Source: Paenibacillus marchantiophytorum
GTDB taxonomy: Bacteria; Bacillota; Bacilli; Paenibacillales; NBRC-103111
Direction of reading: 5' to 3'
Length of the DNA: 64,000 nt
Assembly: GCF_014640555.1 (NCBI RefSeq)
Contig: NZ_BMHE01000022.1
Span: 1 to 64,000, forward strand
The notes under the pieces are model-generated. The model made no database searches. It saw only the letters and a list, made by a program, of their open reading frames with translations, and had not been told where the DNA came from. Position numbers and translations under genes: made by a program. Shown here piece by piece: positions 26,831 to 35,291 of the stretch. Each line of letters opens with the position of its first letter. Position 1 is the first letter of the stretch.

Positions 26831-27664
26831 TCACCGATGTTTGGTCAATCTTTTTTCCAGATAAGACACGACCTGATACATCACTGTCGCGACGATCGCA
26901 ATGACAAACAAAGTGGAAATGACCAAAGTGAAATTAAACACTTGAAAACCATATATGATCAAGTAACCTAATCCTATTTGAGAAACGAGAAATTCCCCAA
27001 CAATCACACCAACCCAAGCTAAGCCTACATTGACTTTCAGCGTGGAGACGATAGCGGGAAAAGAAGCCGGCAGAATAGCCTTGAGGAAGATTTTGCGCTG
27101 AGATCCCCCGAATAACGTAACGATCTTGACATAATTGTGGTCCACTTCTTTAAAGCTCCCATACACGACGAGTGTTGTAATGATTACTGTGATGGATAAC
27201 GTTGTGGCGATGATAGATAGGAGACCAGGACCGAGACCGACAATAAATAGAGGACCAAGCGCCACCTTGGGCATGCTGTTCAGTACTACGATGTAGGGAT
27301 CAAGCACCCTGGATAGAAACGGCGACCACCAAATAACAACCGCTAATGCAGTTCCGAATAAGGTACCCAAAGCAAATCCGATAATCGTCTCTACCACCGT
27401 GACCCCCACATGCGGCAGAAGACTTCCATCCAGCAATTTATCCCATAGCAACTTGAAAACTTTCGTCGGATAACTGAATAGGAGCACATCAATCCATTTT
27501 AACCGCGCAGCTAGTTCCCAGAGTGCAAAAAAAAGCAGGAGAATCGCAGCTTGAACCAGCCTGACGTTCTTCGTTTCCTTTTTCTTGGCCACAACAAATT
27601 CCCGATGAACTTGATTGGTCAGCACTCTATCTGCGGATTGTTTCTGCAGCTGTTTCTCGCTCAT
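26831..27664 (-). CDS. ABC transporter permease (SsuC/TauC/ThiX type)
   Basis: A 277-residue inner membrane protein with about six membrane helices and the EAA-type loop around ILPASFPAIVSTLKVNVGLAW. It belongs to the BPD permease group of nitrate, sulfonate, taurine and pyrimidine-precursor importers. The ATG overlaps the ATPase stop as ATGA, so the two are translationally coupled. The operon order is binding protein, ATPase, permease. Confidence 0.9.
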   Translation of the reverse strand: MSEKQLQKQSADRVLTNQVHREFVVAKKKETKNVRLVQAAILLLFFALWELAARLKWIDVLLFSYPTKVFKLLWDKLLDGSLLPHVGVTVVETIIGFALGTLFGTALAVVIWWSPFLSRVLDPYIVVLNSMPKVALGPLFIVGLGPGLLSIIATTLSITVIITTLVVYGSFKEVDHNYVKIVTLFGGSQRKIFLKAILPASFPAIVSTLKVNVGLAWVGVIVGEFLVSQIGLGYLIIYGFQVFNFTLVISTLFVIAIVATVMYQVVSYLEKRLTKHR

Positions 27665-28431
27665 GCTTCATGCCCTCCAAATTCCTGCCATATCCTGCGA
27701 AAGAGTGCATGAAACCCAGCTAACTCTCGTGCTTCAAAAGGGGTGGTTTGCCGAATGTCATCCGGAATCTGGAAGGTTTGCCGGATACGGCCCGGATTGG
27801 GATCAAGAACAATAATGCGATCACTCATCGCAATCGCTTCTGTGATGTCATGCGTCACCAGCAGTGCCGTCTTCTGTTTGGCATGCAGCGTCTCAACAAC
27901 CAAATCTTCCAGCTGCAGTTTGGTTTGATAATCAAGGGCCGAGAACGGCTCATCGAGCAGTAATAATTCGGGCTCTGTGGCAAGCGTACGCACTAACGCC
28001 ACCCTTTGGCGCATGCCCCCTGACAGCTGCGAAGGATAGTAATCCTTGAATCCGAGCAGTCCCATCTCCTCCAATAAATGCAGAACATGCCGCTTAGTCT
28101 CCTTCGTCAATGTGCCTGTAATTTCCAGCCCCATGCAGGCATTCGCTTCAATGGTGCGCCAAGGAAAGAGATAATCCTGCTGCAGCATATAACCAACCGC
28201 GGTTGAAGGGCCGCTTACCTTCCTCCCTGCCACCGTTACAATCCCCGCAGTGGGCTTGATGAGCCCGGCTATAATGGATAAGAGAGTCGTCTTCCCGCAG
28301 CCGCTGGGACCGATCAAACTAACGAATTCACCACGTTCAATCGTAAAATCAATCTGTTCCACAGCGAGTGTTGCCCGCTCCTCGGTTACATAGACTTGTG
28401 TTACGTCTTTAACAGTCACAGCTGAATCCAT
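27661..28431 (-). CDS. ABC transporter ATP-binding protein (SsuB/TauB type)
   Basis: A 256-residue ATPase with Walker A GPSGCGKT, Q-loop YMLQQDYLFPWRT, signature LSGGMRQRVALVRTLA, Walker B LLLLDEPFSALD and the H-loop THD. It energises the importer formed with the adjoining permease and lipoprotein. ATG 28431 has AGGAG seven bases upstream and is preferred; ATG 28455 would add eight residues lying before this site. Confidence 0.93.
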   Translation of the reverse strand: MDSAVTVKDVTQVYVTEERATLAVEQIDFTIERGEFVSLIGPSGCGKTTLLSIIAGLIKPTAGIVTVAGRKVSGPSTAVGYMLQQDYLFPWRTIEANACMGLEITGTLTKETKRHVLHLLEEMGLLGFKDYYPSQLSGGMRQRVALVRTLATEPELLLLDEPFSALDYQTKLQLEDLVVETLHAKQKTALLVTHDITEAIAMSDRIIVLDPNPGRIRQTFQIPDDIRQTTPFEARELAGFHALFRRIWQEFGGHEA

Positions 28432-28478
28432 GTTCGTACTCCTCTCTCGTTCCATTCATCCGCTTCATGACGCCTGCT

Positions 28479-29492
28479 TTAAGGTTTTACAGTGGTTCTG
28501 GCTTTCTCCGCAAAGGAATTGTTGACTAATGTTTTCCAGGCTACTCTCTCTTTCAATTCACCTGCTGAAGCCATTACATCCAACAAATTGTTCCACTCTT
28601 GTTCATCTACAATGCCATCTGTCGCAAAAGAGCCTTGATCTTTATATCGTTTCACAACATTCTTCACGATCCCCACATCAATATCTTTGAAATATGGCAG
28701 TACAGCCGTAGTAATTTCATCTACGCTTTTGGAAGCAACCCACAGCTGCGCGCGTTGAATCGCATTCGTGAATTTCTGTGTAGTAGCGGCATTGGACTTC
28801 AGGAAGCTTTGTTTGGTCATGTACACGGTGTACGGCAAATGTCCACTTTCCACACCGAAGGAAGCGACCACGAAGCCTTTGCCTTCTTTCTCCACGATGG
28901 AAGCCTGCGGTTCAAAGAGCTGCACATACTCCCCGGTGCCCGACGAATAAGCGGAGGCAATATTCGCGAATTCAATATTTTGAATCAGCTCCAGGTCTTT
29001 CTTAGGATCAATATTATGCTTCTTGAGGGTGAACTCTCCAGCCATTTGGGGCATGCCCCCTTTCCGTTGGCCGAGAAACACAGACCCTTTCAATGCTTTC
29101 CAATCAAACGTATCCGCTTTTTTGCGAGCTACCAGGAAAGTGCCATCGGTTTGCGTCAATTGAGCAAAATTGATCACGGGATCATCCGATCCTTGCTGGG
29201 AGACATAGATCGATGTTTCCGAACCAACGAGCGCGACATCAATCGCGTTGGACAGCAAAGCCGTCATCGTTTTATCGCCGCCAGGTGTCGTAGTAAGTTC
29301 TACATCCAGGCCCTCATCCTTGAAAAAACCTTGTGACAACGCGACATACTGCGGCGCATAAAAGATCGATCGCGTTACTTCACCAATCCGTACTTTTGTG
29401 GTTTCTGTACTCTTGGTGCCGCACGCTGAAACGACAATGCTAAGCAGTAGGACGGTAGATAAGGCGATTCCCACTCTTTTCCGATTGTTCAT
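28479..29492 (-). CDS. NMT1/SsuA-like substrate-binding lipoprotein
   Basis: A 337-residue lipoprotein (lipobox VSAC, Cys24) with the type II periplasmic-binding fold of the NMT1/THI5 and SsuA families: RIGEVTRSIFYAPQYVALSQGFFKDEGLDVELTT at the mature N terminus is split here over several strands, and GGDKTMTALLSNAIDVALVG follows. The ligand could be a sulfonate, a nitrate-like anion or a thiamine or pyrimidine precursor. I see no thiamine riboswitch upstream, which weakens a thiamine role. It is first in a three-gene operon, with GGAGGG before the ATG. Confidence 0.88.
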   Translation of the reverse strand: MNNRKRVGIALSTVLLLSIVVSACGTKSTETTKVRIGEVTRSIFYAPQYVALSQGFFKDEGLDVELTTTPGGDKTMTALLSNAIDVALVGSETSIYVSQQGSDDPVINFAQLTQTDGTFLVARKKADTFDWKALKGSVFLGQRKGGMPQMAGEFTLKKHNIDPKKDLELIQNIEFANIASAYSSGTGEYVQLFEPQASIVEKEGKGFVVASFGVESGHLPYTVYMTKQSFLKSNAATTQKFTNAIQRAQLWVASKSVDEITTAVLPYFKDIDVGIVKNVVKRYKDQGSFATDGIVDEQEWNNLLDVMASAGELKERVAWKTLVNNSFAEKARTTVKP

Positions 29493-29581
29493 AGACGTCC
29501 CTCCGATTTAAGTTGTACTGTATCCTATGCAGGAGCCCAGAAGTCGGTTAACGTTGATCACTCGGGAAACCGTTGTCAAAT

Positions 29582-29635
29582 TAAAAAAAGAGGCTGCCCC
29601 GCAGAGCCGCCGGGCCACCGGACTGCTAGTCCGGC
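29582..29635 (-). terminator. Terminator-like hairpin cluster without an upstream gene
   Basis: On the minus strand CCGGACT-AGC-AGTCCGG is followed by a second GC-rich hairpin with CTGC/GCAG arms and then seven T. It would end a minus-strand RNA starting above about 29700, yet no gene lies there. A small RNA or a leader of the ABC operon is possible. Confidence 0.5.
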
Positions 29636-29805
29636 ACTCGTACCTGCTGTACCTGCACCTGTCTGCACCTGTCTGTACCTGTATCTGCACCCATCTCAAT
29701 CCCGTCCCTCGTTCTCGTTCTCGTGCCAGCACCTGCACAACCAATCCGGCACTCTAATGAACTGTATGATGCTTATAGACGAGAAATTAGCTACTTTTGC
29801 GATTT

Positions 29806-29886
29806 AATGAACTCAATTGGCGTTATCGAGCAGCTTTTAGGCGGAATGGTGAGCGTTTGTGAGAGATAACATGCGGGGAATTCATT
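29806..29886. repeat. Imperfect inverted repeat
   Basis: Arms 29806-29827 and 29865-29886 share AATGAA/TTCATT at their outer ends and GTTATC/GATAAC at their inner ends. The middle of the arms is only partly matched. The 37-bp interior has no recognisable content. Confidence 0.6.
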
Positions 29887-30037
29887 AGATTTTTTAAATG
29901 CACCATTTTGATCAAATAAAGGGTATTGAGTTCGTAAGGGAAATAAGGCGCCAAGAAAGGTTGTAGACGCGCCAAATAAGAAAAACGGCTTCGCCGCCCT
30001 GATAGATCAGCCTCTTCTTAGTGGCAAAACCTTGTAA

Positions 30038-30282
30038 GGGAACTAGAGGATGCTAATTAGGCAAAAAGTAGGAATGCGTGACTAATAGCGGAACTACAGG
30101 GTCTTATTTCCACGAAAAGCGTAAAAATTCCCATAAAACAGCAAAATAACGACCTGTAGTTCCCTCAACCTCCCGATAATGACACTTTTGGCTAGAATAG
30201 CGCACCATAGTTCCCTGACGTCCGCGCGAGGCAGCTAGAGTAATTCCGCGTTCACTCCAAAACATATAAACTCTTATATATA
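30038..30282. repeat. 51-bp repeat element, inverted-arm copy
   Basis: GGAACTA occurs at 30039 and 30090 (51 bp apart) in reverse orientation, and TAGTTCCCT at 30157 and 30208 (51 bp apart) in forward orientation. The element is thus a large palindrome of the same unit that is tandemly arrayed at 121-490. The junction AAACAGC-AAATAACG and the right end (CCGCGCGAG, then CAGCT, TAATTCC and ACATATAA) match the first copy closely. Confidence 0.8.
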
Positions 30283-30285
30283 AAT

Positions 30286-30322
30286 AAAGGAGCTAAGCAG
30301 ATACAAGCCGCTTAGCTCCTTT
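30286..30322. terminator. Bidirectional terminator after the M32 carboxypeptidase
   Basis: A perfect 13-bp inverted repeat AAAGGAGCTAAGC/GCTTAGCTCCTTT (30286-30298 and 30310-30322). Minus-strand transcripts meet TTTATTTATA after the stem. It is 85 bp beyond the carboxypeptidase stop. Confidence 0.8.
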
Positions 30323-30407
30323 GTCATTCAATTATTCTTTTCCAAAGAATGAATCTGTCCTAACATCAACATTAGCTGCAATTGACACAGCCTCTTAGAG
30401 CCAGCAA

Positions 30408-31928
30408 TTAAATGTCATAAACGGCTTTGTATTTCTCTTCCAAATAAGCGACTAAGTAATCAGGATTCAACTCTTCCCCAGTCACTTGCACAATAATTTC
30501 ATTCGGAGTCAACAGTTTGCCGTGTTGGTACACTTTATCCGTTAACCATTCTTTGATGGGCACCAGGTTGCCCGCAGCTATTAACTGGTCGAAGTTCGGC
30601 AGTTCTTTGCGCAGTGTCTCGGTGAACTGCGCCGCGTACATGTTGCCTAACGCATAGGATGGGAAATAGCCAAATGCGCCACCAGACCAATGAACATCCT
30701 GCAGCACACCCTCCCCATCGTTCGCTGGCACAACACCCAGATACTCTTCATATTTGGCGTTCCACGCTTGCGGTAAATCTGCGACAGCAATCGTCCCATT
30801 GAATAAACCTTTTTCCAGCTCATAACGAATCATAATATGCAGGTTATACGTTAATTCATCCGCTTCAATCCGAATTAAGGATGGTTCGATATGATTAATC
30901 GCTCTGTAGAAGTCATTGACATCTACGTCATCGATCTGGCCGTTGAATGTCGTTTGCAGTTCTCCGTAGTACCGTTCCCAGAACGCTTTGCTGCGGCCGA
31001 TGACATTTTCCCAGAACCGGGATTGCGATTCATGAATTCCCATCGAGGTGCCGGTGCACAGATTCGTGCCGACTAGATCTTGGGAAATATTTTGCTCATA
31101 CAAGGCATGACCGCCTTCGTGAATCGTTCCGAAGAGAGCAGATGTGATATCATTCGGCAAATAACGAGTAGTAATCCTTACATCGCCTGGGTTAAGGGCA
31201 GTAGCAAATGGATGTACCGTCTCATCCAGCCGCCCTGCATCAAAGTCATACTGCATCTGTTTCAAAATGGACAAGGAAAATTGCTTCTGTTTGCTGATTT
31301 CAAACTGTTGATCCAAAAAGGCGCGATTCGGCTGTTTCGGAGAAGCTTGAATCCGTTGCAGCAAAGGAACAGCTTTCTCACGCAGCGCGCCGAATACTTC
31401 ATCTAATTTGTCTACGGTCATTCCCGGTTCGTACATATCTAATAACGTGTTATATTTGTGACCCTCATATCCCCACAATTCAATAAATTCTTGCGTTGCA
31501 GCAACAATTTTCTCGAGGTATGGCTGGAAGGAAGCCCAATCGGAATTGTGCTTCGCAGCTTCCCAGGCGGACTCCGCTTGTGAAGTAAGAACAACATAGG
31601 CCTGATATTTCTCAGCCGGTATCTTTTTACTGCGATCGTATTCCTTTTTGCATTCCAGAACCATTTTTCGGGAAATCGCATCTAACTGCTCAAGCTCATC
31701 AGGTTGTGTGAAGAACGCTACATAGCTGCCCATCTCATCGGATGTCGACATACGGAATACCTCTGTGGATAATTCTCCTACGACTTCCGAACGTGTTTCA
31801 ATGCCTTTCTTCGGAGCGCCGGTGCGCATATCCCAATAAATTAAGGCGATGGCCTCCTCGTACTGCTTCATTTTGCGAACATAGGCCTTAAACGATTCCA
31901 GCTTGGCTGGGGCTGCTTGCACACTCAT
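30408..31928 (-). CDS. M32-family metallocarboxypeptidase
   Basis: A 506-residue carboxypeptidase of the thermostable carboxypeptidase 1 (Taq, YpwA) family. The zinc site HEGGH is at residues 270-274, with the third ligand region HESQSRFWENVIGRS about 25 residues further on. The family trims a broad range of C-terminal residues in the cytoplasm. It is of full length and probably monocistronic. GGAGGAG lies nine bases before the ATG, and a terminator follows downstream. Confidence 0.94.
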   Translation of the reverse strand: MSVQAAPAKLESFKAYVRKMKQYEEAIALIYWDMRTGAPKKGIETRSEVVGELSTEVFRMSTSDEMGSYVAFFTQPDELEQLDAISRKMVLECKKEYDRSKKIPAEKYQAYVVLTSQAESAWEAAKHNSDWASFQPYLEKIVAATQEFIELWGYEGHKYNTLLDMYEPGMTVDKLDEVFGALREKAVPLLQRIQASPKQPNRAFLDQQFEISKQKQFSLSILKQMQYDFDAGRLDETVHPFATALNPGDVRITTRYLPNDITSALFGTIHEGGHALYEQNISQDLVGTNLCTGTSMGIHESQSRFWENVIGRSKAFWERYYGELQTTFNGQIDDVDVNDFYRAINHIEPSLIRIEADELTYNLHIMIRYELEKGLFNGTIAVADLPQAWNAKYEEYLGVVPANDGEGVLQDVHWSGGAFGYFPSYALGNMYAAQFTETLRKELPNFDQLIAAGNLVPIKEWLTDKVYQHGKLLTPNEIIVQVTGEELNPDYLVAYLEEKYKAVYDI

Positions 31929-32073
31929 GCTTCAATCTCCTCCCAAAAGTTTCTTAATTTATCATACTTCGTCCCCTACTCAGAATCAAATTTATGCGGG
32001 AGTATGTTAGAATAATGACAGGCCTTTTGGAAAGAATCCATTTAACCGTATATATATGAAGGAGTTGATCACT

Positions 32074-32394
32074 ATGAACGTTACATTTACTGATACAGCC
32101 ATAGATCGCATTGCCCCGCTGCTGCAAGAGGACTCTGTCTTAAATTTGGTTTTCGACACAGAGGATTGCGGTTGTTCCGTGAACGGAGTGCCTACTTTGT
32201 GGATTGTTCCCAAGGCCAACGAGGAAAAACGGGTCGCTGAAACGAATCAATTTAAATTGACTTACAAAGCCAAAGACGAAATTTTTTTCGAAGAGAAGAT
32301 GACGATTGACTTCCACGATAAGAATAAATCCTATATACTAAAGAGTAATAATCAGATTTACAATGCGGGTATGAGCTTAGTAGACAAGAGATAA
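32074..32394 (+). CDS. HesB/IscA-like protein (YqkB-type)
   Basis: A 106-residue protein of the iron-sulfur biosynthesis (HesB-like) fold: MNVTFTDTAIDRIAPLL, LVFDTEDCGCSVNGVPTLW, and a C-terminal IYNAGMSLVD. Only the CGC cysteine pair of the first loop is present; the C-terminal cysteines of true A-type carriers are missing, as in the Bacillus YqkB group, so cluster transfer is doubtful. ATG 32074 has AAGGAG upstream; ATG 32056 precedes that site and is rejected. The carbonic anhydrase gene follows after 51 bp. Confidence 0.8.
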   Translation: MNVTFTDTAIDRIAPLLQEDSVLNLVFDTEDCGCSVNGVPTLWIVPKANEEKRVAETNQFKLTYKAKDEIFFEEKMTIDFHDKNKSYILKSNNQIYNAGMSLVDKR

Positions 32395-32445
32395 ACGCTG
32401 CAAAAATAAAGACAAGCAGCAAAACAACTTAGTGGAGGGAAGCCC

Positions 32446-33027
32446 ATGTCTTTGGTGAATGAGATTTTAAATTACAATGAAGAATTTGTAGAAACACAGC
32501 GGTACAAAGAATTTCTGACCACGAAATTCCCAGATAAGCGAATGGTTGTCCTCACTTGTATGGATACTCGGTTAGTCGAGCTGCTGCCTAAAGCGATGAA
32601 TTTGCATAATGGCGATGCCAAAATCATTAAAAATGCCGGTGCGATCGTCTCTCACCCCTTCGGCAGTATTATGCGGAGTATCGTCGTAGCCGTCTATGAA
32701 TTGGATGCCGATGAAGTCTTCGTCATTGGGCATTATGATTGCGGGATGACAGGCTTAAACTCCGATCACGTGATAGCCAATGCCAAGAAACGCGGAATCT
32801 CCGATGACGTCATTGCGACGCTAGGCCACTCCGGCATTAATTTATCTCGTTGGCTGACTGGTTTTGAGCATGTCAGAGAAGGGATTGAGAAGAGTGTCAA
32901 CATCATTCGCAATCATCCTCTGCTTCCCAAAAACCTGCCAGTGCACGGACTCATCATCGATCCGCAAACAGGTCGGCTTGATCTGATTGAGGACGGATAT
33001 CAAGCGGTGGACGAATCGCATACATAG
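32446..33027 (+). CDS. Beta-class carbonic anhydrase (YtiB-like)
   Basis: A 193-residue zinc enzyme that interconverts carbon dioxide and bicarbonate. The zinc ligands are Cys38 in CMDTRL, His96 and Cys99 in HYDCGM, with the Asp40-Arg42 dyad (CxDxR) in place. NAGAIVSHPFGSIMRSIVVAVYEL is family-typical. GTGGAGGGA precedes the ATG. It follows the HesB-like gene in the same direction and ends at a strong terminator. Confidence 0.94.
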   Translation: MSLVNEILNYNEEFVETQRYKEFLTTKFPDKRMVVLTCMDTRLVELLPKAMNLHNGDAKIIKNAGAIVSHPFGSIMRSIVVAVYELDADEVFVIGHYDCGMTGLNSDHVIANAKKRGISDDVIATLGHSGINLSRWLTGFEHVREGIEKSVNIIRNHPLLPKNLPVHGLIIDPQTGRLDLIEDGYQAVDESHT

Positions 33028-33031
33028 CACA

Positions 33032-33080
33032 AAAATAGACTGTCCCAGAAGGTTGAGAACCTTGAGGGGCAGTCTATTTT
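33032..33080. terminator. Bidirectional terminator between convergent genes
   Basis: Outer arms AAAATAGACTG/CAGTCTATTTT and inner arms AAGGTT/AACCTT form one long hairpin, with A and T flanks that serve both directions (carbonic anhydrase, plus; secreted protein, minus). Confidence 0.88.
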
Positions 33081-33109
33081 AATGCTCTTATTTGGTGGAA
33101 ATGAAGCAA

Positions 33110-35269
33110 CTACATTTTCAACGATTTTATCAATCGTTTGGCATCACCATTCGGCGTCGCAACAACTTCGTACATATTAATCGTTACATTGGATTCTAAT
33201 TGCTCCGACTTGATCGTTCCGAAATCGATAAATTGAACGCCGGACATAATCTTCTGCTGCCCCGTGAAGCTCATGGCCTTCGTACTTAACAGGCGTCCTT
33301 GGGAATCAACGACTTCAAAAGCCAATGTTGAGAAGCTGGCATCCGTAATGACCTGCTCTAGCCGATTTACATCCAAATCCAAGCGCAGACGATACGCATA
33401 CGATGAATCTTTGTTATAGGTCGCACTTACCGAGTAGTCATTCAATTTAATGCTGAATGGATACAAGGATACCGCACCTTCCGTCGGTACAGCTTGAACA
33501 GTTGTTTTGTAAGAACCTACCGACAAGCGATTCGCATCGTACAAGTTAAGGGCAAGCTTATCGGCTTTCTCAGTCCCAGGCAGCAAATATGAATAACTAA
33601 GCACATAGCTTGTGTTTGGCGCAATATTTTTGGCGACTGTTGTTTGACGGACACCTGAATACGTGTATCCTTCGGCATTTGTAAGATCGGTTTGGAAATC
33701 TGGAATTGCCAGTGTAGTCGTTCCTTTATTGGTAAGCTTATACTTCGCCACAACCGTTTTGAAGCCAAAATCGGCGTTCTCACTCATGCCCATTTCCACT
33801 AAGGAAACATCCACATTAGAATCGATTAGATTGCTCGCTGTGAATTTAAACGGCGTACCCACGGTATAATTCTCCGCCGCTGAATAAGAGGAAACTTCTC
33901 CGCCGCTGCCCGCTCCGGCTAAGGTCGTAACTGATACTGGCAAGGCTGCTGTTTGCTTACTGCCGGTGTCCGTACTATTCGTGTTGTTGCCGGTTGTGCC
34001 CGAGCCTGAGCCTGTTGTACCCGAGCCCGTCGTTCCGCCTTGTGGCGTTGTCGAAGCAGCCGCCTGTTTCTCCAGGACAACTAATTGCAGCGCATCCGTA
34101 TTGAGTCCGGCCGGCAATATCCCCGAGAAACGGAAGGTCGTCGACTCATTCGGAGACAAGTAGGTCGTCCGCACGGCGTTGTCTGTGGAGGAAACCGCCA
34201 CGCTGCCACGCAGCGCTTGGAACTCTGCCGACAAGCCAGGAATCGTTACAACCCCTTCGCTTTTATTCGTTAGAGTCACATTCGCCTGCAAATGAAGCCC
34301 GTCTGATTGCTTGCTTGCTGCTGCCCAGGATGTAGAAATAGCGAGACCGCTGTCATCCGTATTGGGATACTCTTTGCTTTCCCCGATTTTGCCAATCACG
34401 AAAGTTTTGGCTGTACGCAAAGATCCGAGGACCGTCGTTTTCACTTTCCCTTTTGGCGAGAAGAGCAATGAGAAGTTGTTCGTATCCAGCGATGCTGGAA
34501 CCGCTGCTTGCAGAATCGCCTTAATCGGCTGCTGCGGCAGCAACGACTGCCCAGCTCCTTTGGCAAATGTAGCCGTATAAGTTAGTCCCTTGCTGTCCTG
34601 ATAGTTGAATTCAAGCCCATCAGGCAGCTTGAGCGTGGCGTCGCTTAAATTTTCCAGCACAAGATCGGAATACACCATCCAAACGCCATCTTTGTAAATT
34701 TTATAGCTGCTGCCCAATTGCGCCGTAATTAAAGCATTATCGCCCAAAGTTGCGTCAATTTCTTGGAGGCTAATAACCGCTTGCTGGTGAACGGATTGCC
34801 CAGATTCCGCTAAAGCGGCGTCAACTGACAAAGCCCCAATATCACGCATCGCATTATAGTTCCACTCAAAAATATCGACCTTCAACTGACTCGCATCCAA
34901 GCTCGACGGAATCTCGGACGTAAACTTGAACGTCCCGGTTTCTCCCGCTTTCACACGCGCGGTCACTTTTTCAGTAAGCTTCGCTGTATAGGATACACCG
35001 TTCGTGTCGATAACTTTTACACCATAATTATTAAAATCAATGGGGGTGGCGCTGTTATTGTTCAGCCCTAGCGAGAAGCGCAATGAACCGTCTTCCGCTC
35101 CCGCCGACAAGGCAACCTTATCCAGCGTGAAATAGACGGAGTCACTGAGAAACACACCCTCTTTGCCAGCGAATGCCGAAGTAGCCAATGGTAGTGTCAG
35201 GAAGCTTGCGGCCGTTAGCAGGATAGCCGAACGGCTGAGCAAGCGTTTCATCTTTCGTTGTTGGTTCAC
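33110..35269 (-). CDS. Large secreted protein with four related beta-rich modules
   Basis: A 719-residue protein of unknown function, with a signal peptide (basic N terminus, then ILLTAASFLTLPLATSAFA). Four stretches repeat one pattern: a strand ending in a Pro-Asp or Pro-Gly, then a polar Gly-Tyr-Thr strand, a proline-containing loop and LP-x-SLD/GLNTD followed by LxLxL strands. They start at about residues 50, 195, 310 and 500. A Gly/Thr/Ser linker (about 405-440) separates modules three and four. It starts 22 bp after the MacB-type permease, at GTG with AAGGAGG upstream, as the last gene of the exporter operon. A substrate, partner or surface adhesin of that exporter are all possible. Confidence 0.7.
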   Translation of the reverse strand: MNQQRKMKRLLSRSAILLTAASFLTLPLATSAFAGKEGVFLSDSVYFTLDKVALSAGAEDGSLRFSLGLNNNSATPIDFNNYGVKVIDTNGVSYTAKLTEKVTARVKAGETGTFKFTSEIPSSLDASQLKVDIFEWNYNAMRDIGALSVDAALAESGQSVHQQAVISLQEIDATLGDNALITAQLGSSYKIYKDGVWMVYSDLVLENLSDATLKLPDGLEFNYQDSKGLTYTATFAKGAGQSLLPQQPIKAILQAAVPASLDTNNFSLLFSPKGKVKTTVLGSLRTAKTFVIGKIGESKEYPNTDDSGLAISTSWAAASKQSDGLHLQANVTLTNKSEGVVTIPGLSAEFQALRGSVAVSSTDNAVRTTYLSPNESTTFRFSGILPAGLNTDALQLVVLEKQAAASTTPQGGTTGSGTTGSGSGTTGNNTNSTDTGSKQTAALPVSVTTLAGAGSGGEVSSYSAAENYTVGTPFKFTASNLIDSNVDVSLVEMGMSENADFGFKTVVAKYKLTNKGTTTLAIPDFQTDLTNAEGYTYSGVRQTTVAKNIAPNTSYVLSYSYLLPGTEKADKLALNLYDANRLSVGSYKTTVQAVPTEGAVSLYPFSIKLNDYSVSATYNKDSSYAYRLRLDLDVNRLEQVITDASFSTLAFEVVDSQGRLLSTKAMSFTGQQKIMSGVQFIDFGTIKSEQLESNVTINMYEVVATPNGDAKRLIKSLKM

Positions 35270-35291
35270 AGGGAGTCCTCCTTAATTTTTG

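Larger units (their letters stand above)
29493..30407. other. 915-bp gene-free region with repeats and hairpins
   Basis: No convincing gene is present. The contents in order are: a GC-rich hairpin cluster with a minus-strand T-run (29582-29635), a short CACCTGTCT-type tandem repeat (29641-29690), a 22-bp imperfect inverted repeat (29806-29827 with 29865-29886), the 51-bp repeat element (30038-30282) and a bidirectional terminator (30286-30322). Confidence 0.7.

Noticed and set aside
28599..29336. Plus-strand frame of 245 codons inside the binding-protein gene
   Set aside because: It is antisense to a convincing lipoprotein gene and shows no family pattern.
29508..29757. Overlapping frames on both strands near 29.6 kb
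   Set aside because: They cover hairpins and a tandem repeat, with no ribosome site and low-complexity products.
29493..29760. Thiamine or other riboswitch ahead of the NMT1-type transporter
   Set aside because: I found no CTGAGA-type or other conserved riboswitch core; the hairpins are simple terminator-like stems.
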